DNA of 18,020 nt from Devosia sp. (GCA_011322005.1 DROE01000186.1:1-18020); one strand, 5' to 3'; shown: positions 7,978 to 14,899, counted from the stretch's first letter. A program made the numbers and translations. Notes: generated from the letters alone by a model not told the origin.

Positions 7978-10110
7978 TTGACTGACCAGCCCCAGACCGG
8001 CGCACCACCCCCTTCGGGTTTTCGCTTTCCGTCTTTTGCAGATATGTTTGATCTGCTGAAGCAGTCCGACATTGCCCTCGCCACCGGCGTGATGGGCATC
8101 ATCGTCGTTCTCATTCTGCCTCTGCCCCCGGTTCTGCTCGACATGCTGCTGGCGGTTTCCATCGTTTTCTCCGTGCTCATTCTGATGACCACCCTGTTCA
8201 TCAAAAAGCCGCTGGAATTCTCGGTGTTCCCCACCGTGCTGCTGATTGCCGCCATGAGCCGGCTGGCGCTCAACCTGGCCTCCACCCGGCTCATTCTCTC
8301 CGAAGGCCATACCGGACCCGCCGCCGCGGGCAATGTCATCGAAGCCTTTGGCAATTTTGTCATGCGCGGCAATTTTGTCATCGGCATCATCGTTTTTTCC
8401 ATCCTGCTGATTGTCAATTTCATCGTCATCACCAAGGGCTCGGGGCGCATCGCCGAGGTTGCCGCCCGCTTTACTCTTGATGCCATGCCCGGCAAGCAGA
8501 TGGCCATTGACGCCGACCTTTCCGCCGGACTGATTGAAGAGGCAGAAGCCCGTCAGCGCCGCCGCGACCTTGAAGATGAAAGTTCATTTTTTGGTGCCAT
8601 GGACGGTGCCTCCAAATTCGTGCGCGGGGACGCCATCGCCGGTCTGCTGATTACCTTCATCAACATCATCGGCGGCATCATCATCGGGGTTGGCCAGCAG
8701 GGCCTGGGCTTTGGCGAGGCGGCCAACTTTTACACCCTGCTCACCGTTGGCGACGGGCTGGTCTCCCAGATACCGGCTTTAATCGTTTCCACATCCGCGG
8801 GTCTGCTGGTTTCCAAAGCCGGCCTGACCGGTTCCGCCGACAAGGCGCTGGCCTCCCAGTTCTCCAATTATCCCAAGGCCCTTGGCATGTCCGCCGCGGT
8901 GATGGGCGTCATGGCCTTCCTGCCCGGCATGCCCGCTCTGCCCTTTCTGGTGCTTGGTGCCGGTGTCGGCTACCTCTCCTTTCGCGCTTCAAAAGCCAAT
9001 AAAAAAGCAGAAATGGAAAAAGAAGCCGCACAGCACAACGAAGAAACCAGGGACACACAACCATCCGAAGAAGTACCTGTTTCCGAAAGCCTCAAGATTG
9101 ATGAACTCAAGCTGGAACTGGGCTATGGCCTGCTCAATCTGGCCAAGGAGGACAATAGTGGCACCGACCGTCTGACCGAGCAGATAAAGGCCTTGCGCCG
9201 CCAACTGGCCCTTGAACTGGGCTTTCTGATGCCCCCGGTGCGCATTCTGGACAATATCCAGCTCCCGCCCAACGACTACTCCATCAAGATCAAGGAGGTC
9301 GATGCGGGCACCGGCTCCATCTATCCCAACCAGCTCATGGTCATGGACCCTGAGGGCAAGCAGATCACCCTGCCCGGCACCCACACCACCGAACCCACAT
9401 TCGGTCTGCCCGCCACCTGGATTGAACAGGGCCTGCGCGATGAGGCCGAACTGAAAAACTACACCATCATCGACCCGGCAACGGTGATCTCCACCCACCT
9501 CACCGAGGTGCTCAAGGTCAATGTCGCCGAACTGCTCTCCTATGCAAACGTGCAGAACCTGCTTTCAAATCTGGGCAAGGACGAACAAAAACTGGTCGAG
9601 GACATCGTTCCGGGCCAGATATCGGTTTCCGGCATCCAGCGCGTCCTGCAAACCCTGCTCAATGAGCGTATCTCAATCCGCGACCTGCCCACAATTCTTG
9701 AGGGTATCGCCGAGGTCGCCGGGAGCGGCCTGACCCCCCAGGCAATTGCGGAGCATGTGCGCTCGCGTCTTGCCCGCCAGCTATGTGCTGCAAACTCCGC
9801 CCCCGACGGCACCCTTCCCCTGCTTACCCTGACCCCGCAATGGGAACGCGATTTCCACGATGCCATGGTGGGTGAGGGCGACCAGCGCCATCTGGCCATG
9901 GCCCCTTCAAAACTGCAGGAGTTCATTGCCGCCATTCAGGAAGCATTTGAAAGCGCCGCCCAGCTTGGCGAAATTCCGGTGCTCATCACCTCGCCCTCTA
10001 TCCGCCCCCATGTGCGCGCCATCATCGAACGCTTCCGGCCCCAGACGGTGGTCCTCTCCCAGAACGAGGTCCACCCCCGCGCCCGCCTCAAGACGGTGGG
10101 GAGTGTATGA
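7978..10110 (+). CDS. flhA: FlhA, flagellar export gate protein
   Basis: 710 residues. FlhA is the large inner-membrane component of the flagellar type III export gate; its cytoplasmic domain receives chaperone-substrate complexes. The N-terminal half (to about 345) holds roughly eight hydrophobic helices, and between them the FHIPEP signature: ITKGSGRIAEVAARF, LDAMPGKQMAIDADL and a FVRGDAIAGL segment. A charged linker (~345-375, many Lys/Glu) leads to the cytoplasmic domain with ELGYGLLNLA, VRILDN and the terminal region. The start is a TTG at 7978 with an AGGGG ribosome site 8 bases upstream; the next in-frame ATG (8044) lacks one. It lies 56 bp after flbD and is the last gene of the plus-strand run. 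Confidence 0.96.
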   Translation: MTDQPQTGAPPPSGFRFPSFADMFDLLKQSDIALATGVMGIIVVLILPLPPVLLDMLLAVSIVFSVLILMTTLFIKKPLEFSVFPTVLLIAAMSRLALNLASTRLILSEGHTGPAAAGNVIEAFGNFVMRGNFVIGIIVFSILLIVNFIVITKGSGRIAEVAARFTLDAMPGKQMAIDADLSAGLIEEAEARQRRRDLEDESSFFGAMDGASKFVRGDAIAGLLITFINIIGGIIIGVGQQGLGFGEAANFYTLLTVGDGLVSQIPALIVSTSAGLLVSKAGLTGSADKALASQFSNYPKALGMSAAVMGVMAFLPGMPALPFLVLGAGVGYLSFRASKANKKAEMEKEAAQHNEETRDTQPSEEVPVSESLKIDELKLELGYGLLNLAKEDNSGTDRLTEQIKALRRQLALELGFLMPPVRILDNIQLPPNDYSIKIKEVDAGTGSIYPNQLMVMDPEGKQITLPGTHTTEPTFGLPATWIEQGLRDEAELKNYTIIDPATVISTHLTEVLKVNVAELLSYANVQNLLSNLGKDEQKLVEDIVPGQISVSGIQRVLQTLLNERISIRDLPTILEGIAEVAGSGLTPQAIAEHVRSRLARQLCAANSAPDGTLPLLTLTPQWERDFHDAMVGEGDQRHLAMAPSKLQEFIAAIQEAFESAAQLGEIPVLITSPSIRPHVRAIIERFRPQTVVLSQNEVHPRARLKTVGSV

Positions 10111-10120
10111 GGGCTGCCAG

Positions 10121-10141
10121 AAAAAGCGCATAGCGGTTTTT
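10121..10141 (+). terminator. Possible intrinsic terminator after flhA
   Basis: Eleven bases after the flhA stop, AAAAA and TTTTT flank an inner CGC/GCG stem with one G-G mismatch and a 3-base loop, leaving a T-run at 10137-10141. Weak but well placed for ending the fliF-flhA operon. Confidence 0.4.
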
Positions 10142-10257
10142 CGCATGGCGAGCGAAGAGCAAGCCGCCCCTCGTGTGGCGCCCCCGCGGGAGCGGTGAGT
10201 ACCAGCGAATTCGCGCGAGCGAAATGGCCACAGCTCACCGGCATAAGAAAAACCACC
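10134..10257. repeat. Imperfect inverted repeat flanking ~85 bp in the flhA-COG4315 gap
   Basis: The left end (CGGTTTTTCGCATGGCGAGC, from 10134) resembles the reverse complement of 10232-10257 (TGGTTTTTCTTATGCCGGTG), with about two thirds identity. Inside, CGGTGAG at about 10194-10200 pairs perfectly with CTCACCGG near 10234-10241. It could be a decayed small palindromic element or a product of chance in GC-rich DNA. The 351-bp gap 10111-10461 shows no supported gene; it holds this repeat, a degenerate CATCCTGA-type copy and two GC-rich hairpins. Confidence 0.3.
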
Positions 10258-10260
10258 CCT

Positions 10261-10287
10261 CATCCTGATAAGGCCGAAGGCCGCCTC
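10261..10287. repeat. Degenerate copy of the CATCCTGA...GGCCG repeat
   Basis: CATCCTGATAAGGCCGAAGG followed by CCGCCTC resembles the better-preserved copy at 16853-16887 (CATCCTGAGGAGGCCGCGGG, then CCGTCTC). This motif family is widely scattered in alphaproteobacterial intergenic DNA. Confidence 0.4.
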
Positions 10288-10330
10288 CAAAACTCCGCCC
10301 CTCCTGAATCCCCGTTTTGCAGGAGCGCTA

Positions 10331-10374
10331 CCCTCTTCCCCCTCTCCCCGCTGGGGAGAGGGTTGGGGTGAGGG
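10331..10374. repeat. C-rich/G-rich palindromic repeat, copy A
   Basis: CCCTCTCCCC (10340-10349) and GGGGAGAGGG (10353-10362) form a perfect 10-bp stem around GCT; CCCTC (10331-10335) and GAGGG (10370-10374) extend it. The same family appears at 11061-11081, 11112-11158, 16795-16841 and 17207-17224. Confidence 0.6.
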
Positions 10375-10412
10375 GGCATAACCAGATTGAGGGGGAATCA
10401 CATCACAAATCA

Positions 10413-10432
10413 CCCCGGCCTCCGAGCCGGGG
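10413..10432. repeat. CCCCGGC/GCCGGGG hairpin
   Basis: CCCCGGC (10413-10419), a 6-base loop, then GCCGGGG (10426-10432). It lies 30 bp after the stop of the minus-strand gene that ends at 10462, but no T-run follows on either strand, so termination is uncertain. It resembles the hairpins at 16921-16939 and 16961-16981. Confidence 0.45.
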
Positions 10433-10461
10433 TCTCAACCCGCTTCAAAACATGAAATGCC

Positions 10462-10857
10462 CTAAGGCCTGGCCAGCATCCACACCCCGCCAACGCCGTC
10501 GCCATTGATGTCGCCCACATCCTTGTCCCCGGCAAAGAGGTAAAGCGGCTGGCCCTTGAAGGCCGCCTGCATGGTGCCGTCGGTGCGCGCAATCAGCGAA
10601 TAATTTTCCCCAAGAACCGCATTGGCGTCCAGCACAACCGGAGGCCAGTTGGCGGCGCAGGTGTCATAACAGTTTGAGACCCCGGCAGCATCTTTGGCAT
10701 AATAATAAAGCGACATATGCTGCTGGTTCATCATATAGACCTGCCCCCGGAAATCCCGGGAATGCACCAGCGCGTTGCCATCGGAACTGGCGGCGGCGGC
10801 ACCGGCACCAAGCCCGAGCGCAACCATTGCAGCAATGGCGACCTTCATGATTTTCAT
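10462..10857 (-). CDS. Small secreted protein of the COG4315 (Lipoprotein_15 repeat) family
   Basis: 131 residues from the ATG at 10857, which has a GGAG ribosome site and begins directly with a Sec signal peptide (MKIMKVAIAAMVALGLGAGA, probable cleavage near AAA-SSDG). A longer in-frame start at 10917 would bury the signal. The mature part has two copies of the family's Y-x-[FWY]-x-x-D motif (YYYAKD near 56-61 and YLFAGD near 110-115), a SNCYDTCAANWPP segment with two cysteines, and GDINGDGVGGVW at the end. The family is annotated as predicted lipoprotein, yet no lipobox cysteine is visible here, so a soluble periplasmic protein is more likely. Its function is unknown. It is monocistronic on the minus strand, between flhA and sdaA, and has no evident flagellar role. 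Confidence 0.85.
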   Translation of the reverse strand: MKIMKVAIAAMVALGLGAGAAAASSDGNALVHSRDFRGQVYMMNQQHMSLYYYAKDAAGVSNCYDTCAANWPPVVLDANAVLGENYSLIARTDGTMQAAFKGQPLYLFAGDKDVGDINGDGVGGVWMLARP

Positions 10858-11060
10858 GTTCAGTTCTCCAGTATTTTTTTGCGTTTCAAAACACACCAAA
10901 CATTCAATTTTTGGCATATATCACCGTGAAACCACTTTTGCCGCTCAAGCGCAAAAAACTTTTTGGTGATGGCGGGTTGGAAACAAATACGCATTCGTCT
11001 TTGTGAGCGACCAGTAGCTCAGCGCGAGCAAACGCCCCTCACCCGGGCCTGTCGGTCCGA

Positions 11061-11081
11061 CCTCTCCCCGGCAGGGAGAGG
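11061..11081. repeat. C-rich/G-rich palindromic repeat, copy B
   Basis: CCTCTCCC (11061-11068), loop CGGCA, GGGAGAGG (11074-11081): a perfect 8-bp stem of the same family as copy A. Confidence 0.55.
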
Positions 11082-11111
11082 TAAGGTCGCCTCAGTCGTT
11101 CGCCGGGAGTA

Positions 11112-11158
11112 CCCCTTCCCCCTCCCTCTTTCATGGAGGAGGGCCGGGGTGAAGGGAT
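11112..11158. repeat. C-rich/G-rich palindromic repeat, copy C
   Basis: CCCCTTCCCCCTCCC followed by a short AT-rich loop and GGAGGAGGGCCGGGGTGAAG: nested CCTCC/GGAGG and CCCTT/AAGGG arms. It lies just past the sdaA stop and could form a hairpin in the sdaA transcript, without a T-run. Confidence 0.55.
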
Positions 11159-11168
11159 AGGCAAACCC

Positions 11169-12551
11169 TCAACACTCCACTACGCTGACACTCAACCCCC
11201 CAAGCGAGGTTTCCTTGTAGCGTTCGTCCATATCCGCGCCGGTGGCCCGCATGGTTTCGATGCACTGGTCCAGCGAGACCTTGTGGGAGCCATCCCCGTG
11301 CATGGCCAGCGAAGCCGCCGCCACGGCTTTCACCGCCCCCATGCCGTTGCGCTCGATACAGGGGATTTGCACCAGCCCCGCCACCGGATCGCACGTCATG
11401 CCCAGATGATGCTCCAGTGCGATTTCAGCCGCGTTTTCAATCTGGGCGTTGCTGCCGCCCATGGCCAGACAAAGGGCCGCCGCCGCCATTGCGCTGGCCG
11501 AGCCCACTTCGCCCTGACAGCCAACCTCGGCCCCCGATATCGAGGCGTTGTACTTTATCAGCCCCCCGATTGCCGCCGCGCACAAAAGCATGTCGGGCAC
11601 GTTTCTTTTGTCCGCATCAGGCATGTGCTCCAGATAATAGCGGATGACCGCCGGCAACACTCCTGCCGCCCCGTTGGTGGGAGCGGTCACCACCTGTCCA
11701 CCGGCGGCGTTTTCTTCGTTCACCGCCATGGCGTATGCTGAAATCCAGTCTATGGCCGAGTGCAGCGGCACCGCGTTCCTGCCCCGCTCTGCACTCAAGG
11801 CCTCAAACATCCCCCCCGCCCGCCGCTTGACCTTCAGGCCCCCCGGCAACTCGCCCCTTGCCGCCAGCCCCCGCGCAATGCAGGCGTCCATTGCAGCCCA
11901 GATGTCGGCAAGCCGCGCTTCAATCTCGCTTGCAGAACAGAGCGTTTCCTCGTTGGCCCGCTTCATCTCAGCGATGCTTTTGCCCGAAGCTTCCCCCATG
12001 GCCAGCATTTCCCCGGCCGAGTGAAAAGCGAAGGGTATCTCCGGACCTTTTTCCTGCCTCCCGGACGCGGCCTCCATCTCCTTTTCGCAAAGCACAAAGC
12101 CCCCGCCCACCGAATAATAGGTCTCCTCGAGCGCAACCGTCCCCTCCCCGTCCACGATCGAAAATGCAAGCGCGTTGGGGTGATGGTTTTTGCGCGTTGT
12201 CTTGTCGAGATTGAATGAAGTTTCCGGGTCGAAACCGACAGAGGCGTCCATCCCACACGAAAGAGTGCATCCTTGTGAAAGCTCGCCGATTGCCGCGCTC
12301 ACTTCCTCCGGGTTTTGTTCCGGCATAAAACCCAGCAGACCGGCGGTGACCGCCCGTAGCGTGCCGTGACCAACCCCGGTATGAGCGAGCGAGCCGAACA
12401 GGGAGACTTCCATCCGGCACCCCTGGGAAAGACAGCCCGGAGTTTCCTGCACCAGCCTGACAAAGCGCCCCGCCGCCAGCGTCGGACCCATCGTATGTGA
12501 GGAGGACGGGCCAACCCCGATTTTGAACAGGTCGAAAACCGAAACAAACAT
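11169..12551 (-). CDS. sdaA: L-serine dehydratase (L-serine ammonia-lyase), single-chain, iron-sulfur type
   Basis: 460 residues. It deaminates L-serine to pyruvate and ammonia using an oxygen-sensitive 4Fe-4S cluster in the cytoplasm. The N-terminal beta domain begins FDLFKIGVGPSSSHTMGP (SSSHT at 16-20); the C-terminal alpha domain has VTAPTNGAAGVLPAV (288-302), GAEVGCQGEVGSA (340-352) and CDPVAGLVQIPCIERN (387-402). The cluster cysteines would be C345, C387 and C398, and the very last residue is C460, matching the Legionella enzyme in which a C-terminal cysteine folds into the active site as the fourth ligand. Length and order are those of the fused bacterial enzyme. It is divergent from the transporter gene at 12726, with a 174-bp gap that includes an inverted repeat. 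Its ribosome site (GAGAG) is weak. Confidence 0.96.
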   Translation of the reverse strand: MFVSVFDLFKIGVGPSSSHTMGPTLAAGRFVRLVQETPGCLSQGCRMEVSLFGSLAHTGVGHGTLRAVTAGLLGFMPEQNPEEVSAAIGELSQGCTLSCGMDASVGFDPETSFNLDKTTRKNHHPNALAFSIVDGEGTVALEETYYSVGGGFVLCEKEMEAASGRQEKGPEIPFAFHSAGEMLAMGEASGKSIAEMKRANEETLCSASEIEARLADIWAAMDACIARGLAARGELPGGLKVKRRAGGMFEALSAERGRNAVPLHSAIDWISAYAMAVNEENAAGGQVVTAPTNGAAGVLPAVIRYYLEHMPDADKRNVPDMLLCAAAIGGLIKYNASISGAEVGCQGEVGSASAMAAAALCLAMGGSNAQIENAAEIALEHHLGMTCDPVAGLVQIPCIERNGMGAVKAVAAASLAMHGDGSHKVSLDQCIETMRATGADMDERYKETSLGGLSVSVVEC

Positions 12552-12639
12552 TCAAATTCTCTCGCTGAAAAGTCGCTGATGGCCCGAATAACCCGCACCC
12601 GGTTCCGCTGCCCACCTTTAGTTGATTTTTTTTGCCGGG

Positions 12640-12664
12640 CAAGCACTCAAACAAAAAGTGCTTG
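12640..12664. promoter_or_regulatory. Inverted repeat in the sdaA/transporter divergent gap (possible operator)
   Basis: CAAGCACT (12640-12647) and AGTGCTTG (12657-12664) form a perfect 8-bp inverted repeat with a 9-base A-rich spacer, flanked at some distance by GCCGG and CCGGC. Its place between divergent genes suggests a shared operator; a terminator is unlikely because no T-run follows the stem. Confidence 0.4.
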
Positions 12665-12725
12665 ACTTGACCGGCGGGCAGGCGCATGGGGAGCCGCGCA
12701 TCCCGAGCGCTGGAGAGCTGTTCCC

Positions 12726-13571
12726 TTGGACTCCACCATTGTCGTCATGATTTTTTTCGCCGCGGCCCTGCACGCGGGCTGGAACACCTTGATCAAGGCT
12801 TCTGGCGACCGGCTCTCGGTAATGGCCTGGATCACCCTTGCCGGTGCCGGTGTTTCATTGGCCGTTCTGCCTTTTGTGGAGGCGCCCGACCCCGCTGCCT
12901 GGCCGATTCTGGCCCTCTCCATCCTTGTGCATACGGGCTATAATCTGGTTCTGCCAAAAGCCTACCAGTACGGGGACCTGGGTCAGGTTTACCCCATTGC
13001 CCGCGGTTCCGCCCCCATTCTGGTTTCCATTGGCGCAATCGTTTTCGTTGGTGAATATGTGCACCCGGTTGTATTGGTGGGTATTGTTGCCCTGTCGGTG
13101 GGGGTCATGTCCTTAACTCTGGATAAAACCGGTTCCGGCGCCGTCAACAAGAACGCCACCCTGCTGGCCCTGGCCACGGGGGTCTGCATTGCTACCTATA
13201 CGGTGATTGACGGTATTGGTGCCCGCTCGGCCGGCTCGGTGCTGGGGTTTGCCGTCTGGCTGACCCTGGGCGACGGAATTCTGACATTTCTTGTTGCCCT
13301 GGCGATTAAGAAAAGAGGCATGTTGAAAGTTGTAAACTCCCGTCCGGGTGCCATCATGCTCGGCGGCACCATGCAGGTTTTTGCCTACTGGATTATCATC
13401 TGGGCGCTGGCCGTGGCGCCCATGGGCATGGTTTCCGCCCTTCGGGAAACGAGTGTTCTGCTGGCCGCCCTCATTTCTATATTCGTGCTTAAAGAGGGCT
13501 TTGGAGTCTGGCGTTTTGTTTCGGCCGGAATCGTGACATTGGGCCTGATGCTGAGCCAGAGCCAGAAATAA
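12726..13571 (+). CDS. EamA/DMT-family membrane transporter
   Basis: 281 residues, strongly hydrophobic, with about nine to ten predicted membrane helices in two repeats (about 5-135 and 143-278), the duplicated layout of the drug/metabolite transporter superfamily. Family-like segments include AALHAGWNTLIKASGD near the N terminus and, in the second half, PMGMVSALRETSVLLAALIS followed by a VLKE motif (about 234-259), typical of EamA proteins. The TTG start at 12726 is supported by GGAGAG at 12712-12717, 8 bases upstream; an alternative ATG at 12747 has no ribosome site and would cut into the first helix. The substrate cannot be told from sequence. It is divergent from sdaA, and export or uptake of an amino-acid-related compound is only a guess from that context. 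Confidence 0.85.
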   Translation: MDSTIVVMIFFAAALHAGWNTLIKASGDRLSVMAWITLAGAGVSLAVLPFVEAPDPAAWPILALSILVHTGYNLVLPKAYQYGDLGQVYPIARGSAPILVSIGAIVFVGEYVHPVVLVGIVALSVGVMSLTLDKTGSGAVNKNATLLALATGVCIATYTVIDGIGARSAGSVLGFAVWLTLGDGILTFLVALAIKKRGMLKVVNSRPGAIMLGGTMQVFAYWIIIWALAVAPMGMVSALRETSVLLAALISIFVLKEGFGVWRFVSAGIVTLGLMLSQSQK

Positions 13572-13739
13572 GGCGCAACACCCCGCCGGCCAAAGCACTG
13601 GCCTTGGAAACTGTCCGCACCGCGACAGGGGCTTCTCCTGAGCTCCGGCCGGTGCTCCCCCGGCCCCCATCCAGAGTAAGTGCTCGCTTTGCGGCCGCGC
13701 GCCGGTGGGCTGGCATTTTTTCCCGACAGCGCCCAAACC

Positions 13740-13768
13740 AAAAACCCTGCGCAATCTGCACAGGGTTT
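13740..13768 (-). terminator. Intrinsic terminator of ctrA
   Basis: On the minus strand, AAACCCTG and CAGGGTTT (13761-13768 and 13742-13749) pair around an 11-base loop that itself can add GC pairs, followed by TTTTT (13740-13744). It lies about 30 bp after the ctrA stop. The T-run on the plus strand is only three bases, so it mainly serves ctrA. Confidence 0.75.
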
Positions 13769-13799
13769 CAGGAAGGCCCGCCGCTGGTCTTGAGTAAAA

Positions 13800-14501
13800 T
13801 CAGGCGCTCTGGGAAAGCTCGTCGCCTTCCATTTCGCGTAAGACATAGCCGCGGCCCCAGACGGTTTCAATGTAGTTCTTGCCCCCGGTGGCCACCGAGA
13901 GTTTCTTGCGCAGCTTGCAGATGAACACATCGATGATTTTCAGCTCGGGCTCGTCCATGCCGCCATAGAGATGGTTGAGGAACATCTCCTTGGTCAGGGT
14001 GGTGTTCTTGCGCAGCGAAAGCAATTCGAGCATCTGGTATTCCTTGCCCGTCAGGTGCACGCGCTGACCGCCTGCCTCCACGGTCTTGGTGTCCAGGTTG
14101 ACCGCCAGTTCCCCGGTCGTGATGATGGACTGGGCGTGACCCTTGGAACGGCGCACCACGGCGTGGATGCGGGCCACCAGCTCATCCTTGTGGAAGGGCT
14201 TGGTCATGTAGTCATCGGCGCCAAAACCAAGGCCGCGCACCTTGTCTTCGATGCCGGCCAGGCCTGACAGAATGAGAATGGGCGTCTGGACCTTGGCCAC
14301 GCGCAAAGTGCGCAGCACTTCATAACCGCTCATGTCGGGCAGGTTGAGATCCAAAAGAATAATGTCGTAGTCATAGAGCTTACCCAGATCCACACCTTCC
14401 TCGCCCAGGTCGGTGGTGTAGACATTAAAGCTCTCGGACTTCAGCATCAACTCGATGCTCTGAGCGGTGGCGCTGTCGTCCTCAATCAAGAGTACCCGCA
14501 T
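13800..14501 (-). CDS. ctrA: CtrA, cell-cycle master response regulator
   Basis: 233 residues. CtrA is an OmpR-family response regulator that, when phosphorylated by the CckA-ChpT relay, controls flagellar, division and methylation genes and in Caulobacter silences the replication origin. The receiver (1-120) opens with MRVLLIEDDSATAQSIELML, has phospho-acceptor D51 (LLDLNLPDMSG) and the conserved Lys in DDYMTKPFHKDE. The winged-helix DNA-binding domain contains the almost invariant LTGKEYQMLELLSLRK, LTKEMFLNHLYGGMDEPELK and IIDVFICKLRKKL, ending with VWGRGYVLRE. The C terminus is SQSA rather than the Caulobacter Ala-Ala degradation tail. An AAGGGG ribosome site precedes the ATG. It is divergent from fliI with a 398-bp shared control region, and ends in a strong hairpin terminator. 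Confidence 0.97.
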   Translation of the reverse strand: MRVLLIEDDSATAQSIELMLKSESFNVYTTDLGEEGVDLGKLYDYDIILLDLNLPDMSGYEVLRTLRVAKVQTPILILSGLAGIEDKVRGLGFGADDYMTKPFHKDELVARIHAVVRRSKGHAQSIITTGELAVNLDTKTVEAGGQRVHLTGKEYQMLELLSLRKNTTLTKEMFLNHLYGGMDEPELKIIDVFICKLRKKLSVATGGKNYIETVWGRGYVLREMEGDELSQSA

Positions 14502-14611
14502 GACAATCCCCTTAAATCTGTCTGTTCCTTGCTGGAACGCGAATGCCGTCCATGCGTGACTGACATTCCATTTTTCCTACTGGATGCAACCCAAATCCTA
14601 TTGGCTAATAG

Positions 14612-14625
14612 TTAACAAAGTTTAA
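14612..14625. promoter_or_regulatory. Paired TTAA half sites upstream of ctrA (possible CtrA site)
   Basis: TTAA at 14612-14615 and 14622-14625, separated by 6 bp rather than the canonical 7, about 111-124 bp before the ctrA start. It could be an autoregulatory CtrA site of reduced affinity. Confidence 0.35.
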
Positions 14626-14704
14626 TTCGGCAGTGCAATACGCAAGTGGTGTTAGGGGCGAATAATATTAAACCATTGAAAACAAAGGTGAAATACGAAT
14701 TATA

Positions 14705-14729
14705 TTTCTTAATGAATTAGATTAAGAAA
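14705..14729. promoter_or_regulatory. Perfect 9-bp inverted repeat upstream of ctrA and fliI
   Basis: TTTCTTAAT (14705-14713), spacer of 7, ATTAAGAAA (14721-14729). Both arms contain TTAA. The dyad geometry fits a dimeric regulator; which protein binds is unknown. Confidence 0.5.
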
Positions 14730-14740
14730 CCCCTATATCG

Positions 14741-14754
14741 GACTCTCTGGACTC
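14741..14754. promoter_or_regulatory. Pair of GANTC (CcrM) methylation sites
   Basis: GACTC occurs at 14741-14745 and again at 14750-14754. GANTC is the target of the cell-cycle methyltransferase CcrM in alphaproteobacteria, and in Caulobacter the methylation state of the ctrA P1 promoter controls its firing. A third site, GAATC, is at 14876-14880 near the fliI start. Confidence 0.55.
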
Positions 14755-14841
14755 AACGAATTGGGGAGAAAAAGGCGAAACTCCGCTGCTTGCGCGCGCG
14801 GAAAAAAATATGGCCCAATGACGGTTGGTAACGCTTTTTGC

Positions 14842-14856
14842 TTAATATTTTGTTAC
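14842..14856 (+). promoter_or_regulatory. Putative CtrA box upstream of fliI
   Basis: TTAA (14842-14845), seven bases, TTAC (14853-14856): one mismatch to TTAA-N7-TTAA, ending 43 bp before the proposed fliI start. Confidence 0.5.
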
Positions 14857-14899
14857 TGGTCGACATACTGGAGGCGAATCAAAAGGGTGGCTGTTCGCA

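Larger units (their letters stand above)
10858..11168. other. Non-coding gap between sdaA and the COG4315 gene
   Basis: 311 bp with no supported gene. The part next to the COG4315 gene (10858-10980) is AT-rich and should contain its minus-strand promoter, but I cannot place -35 and -10 boxes with confidence. The remainder carries palindromic repeats B and C. Confidence 0.5.
14502..14899. promoter_or_regulatory. Divergent ctrA/fliI control region
   Basis: 398 bp without a gene, much more AT-rich than its surroundings between about 14590 and 14740. It contains two TTAA half sites with 6-bp spacing (14612-14625), a perfect 9-bp inverted repeat (14705-14729), two GANTC sites (14741-14745, 14750-14754), a CtrA box (14842-14856) and a third GANTC (14876-14880). 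A possible ctrA -35 (TTGCAC on the minus strand, near 14631-14636) lies 17 bp from TTAACT at 14608-14613, overlapping the TTAA pair; this promoter is tentative. Confidence 0.6.

Noticed and set aside
10858..10917. Upstream extension of the COG4315 protein to a start at 10917
   Set aside because: The extra 20 residues precede a typical Sec signal peptide, and the ATG at 10857 has a good ribosome binding site.
12552..12725. Replication origin in the sdaA/transporter gap at the skew change
   Set aside because: I find no TTATCCACA-type DnaA boxes, no AT-rich unwinding element, and no usual origin neighbours. Only the skew change itself is kept as an observation.
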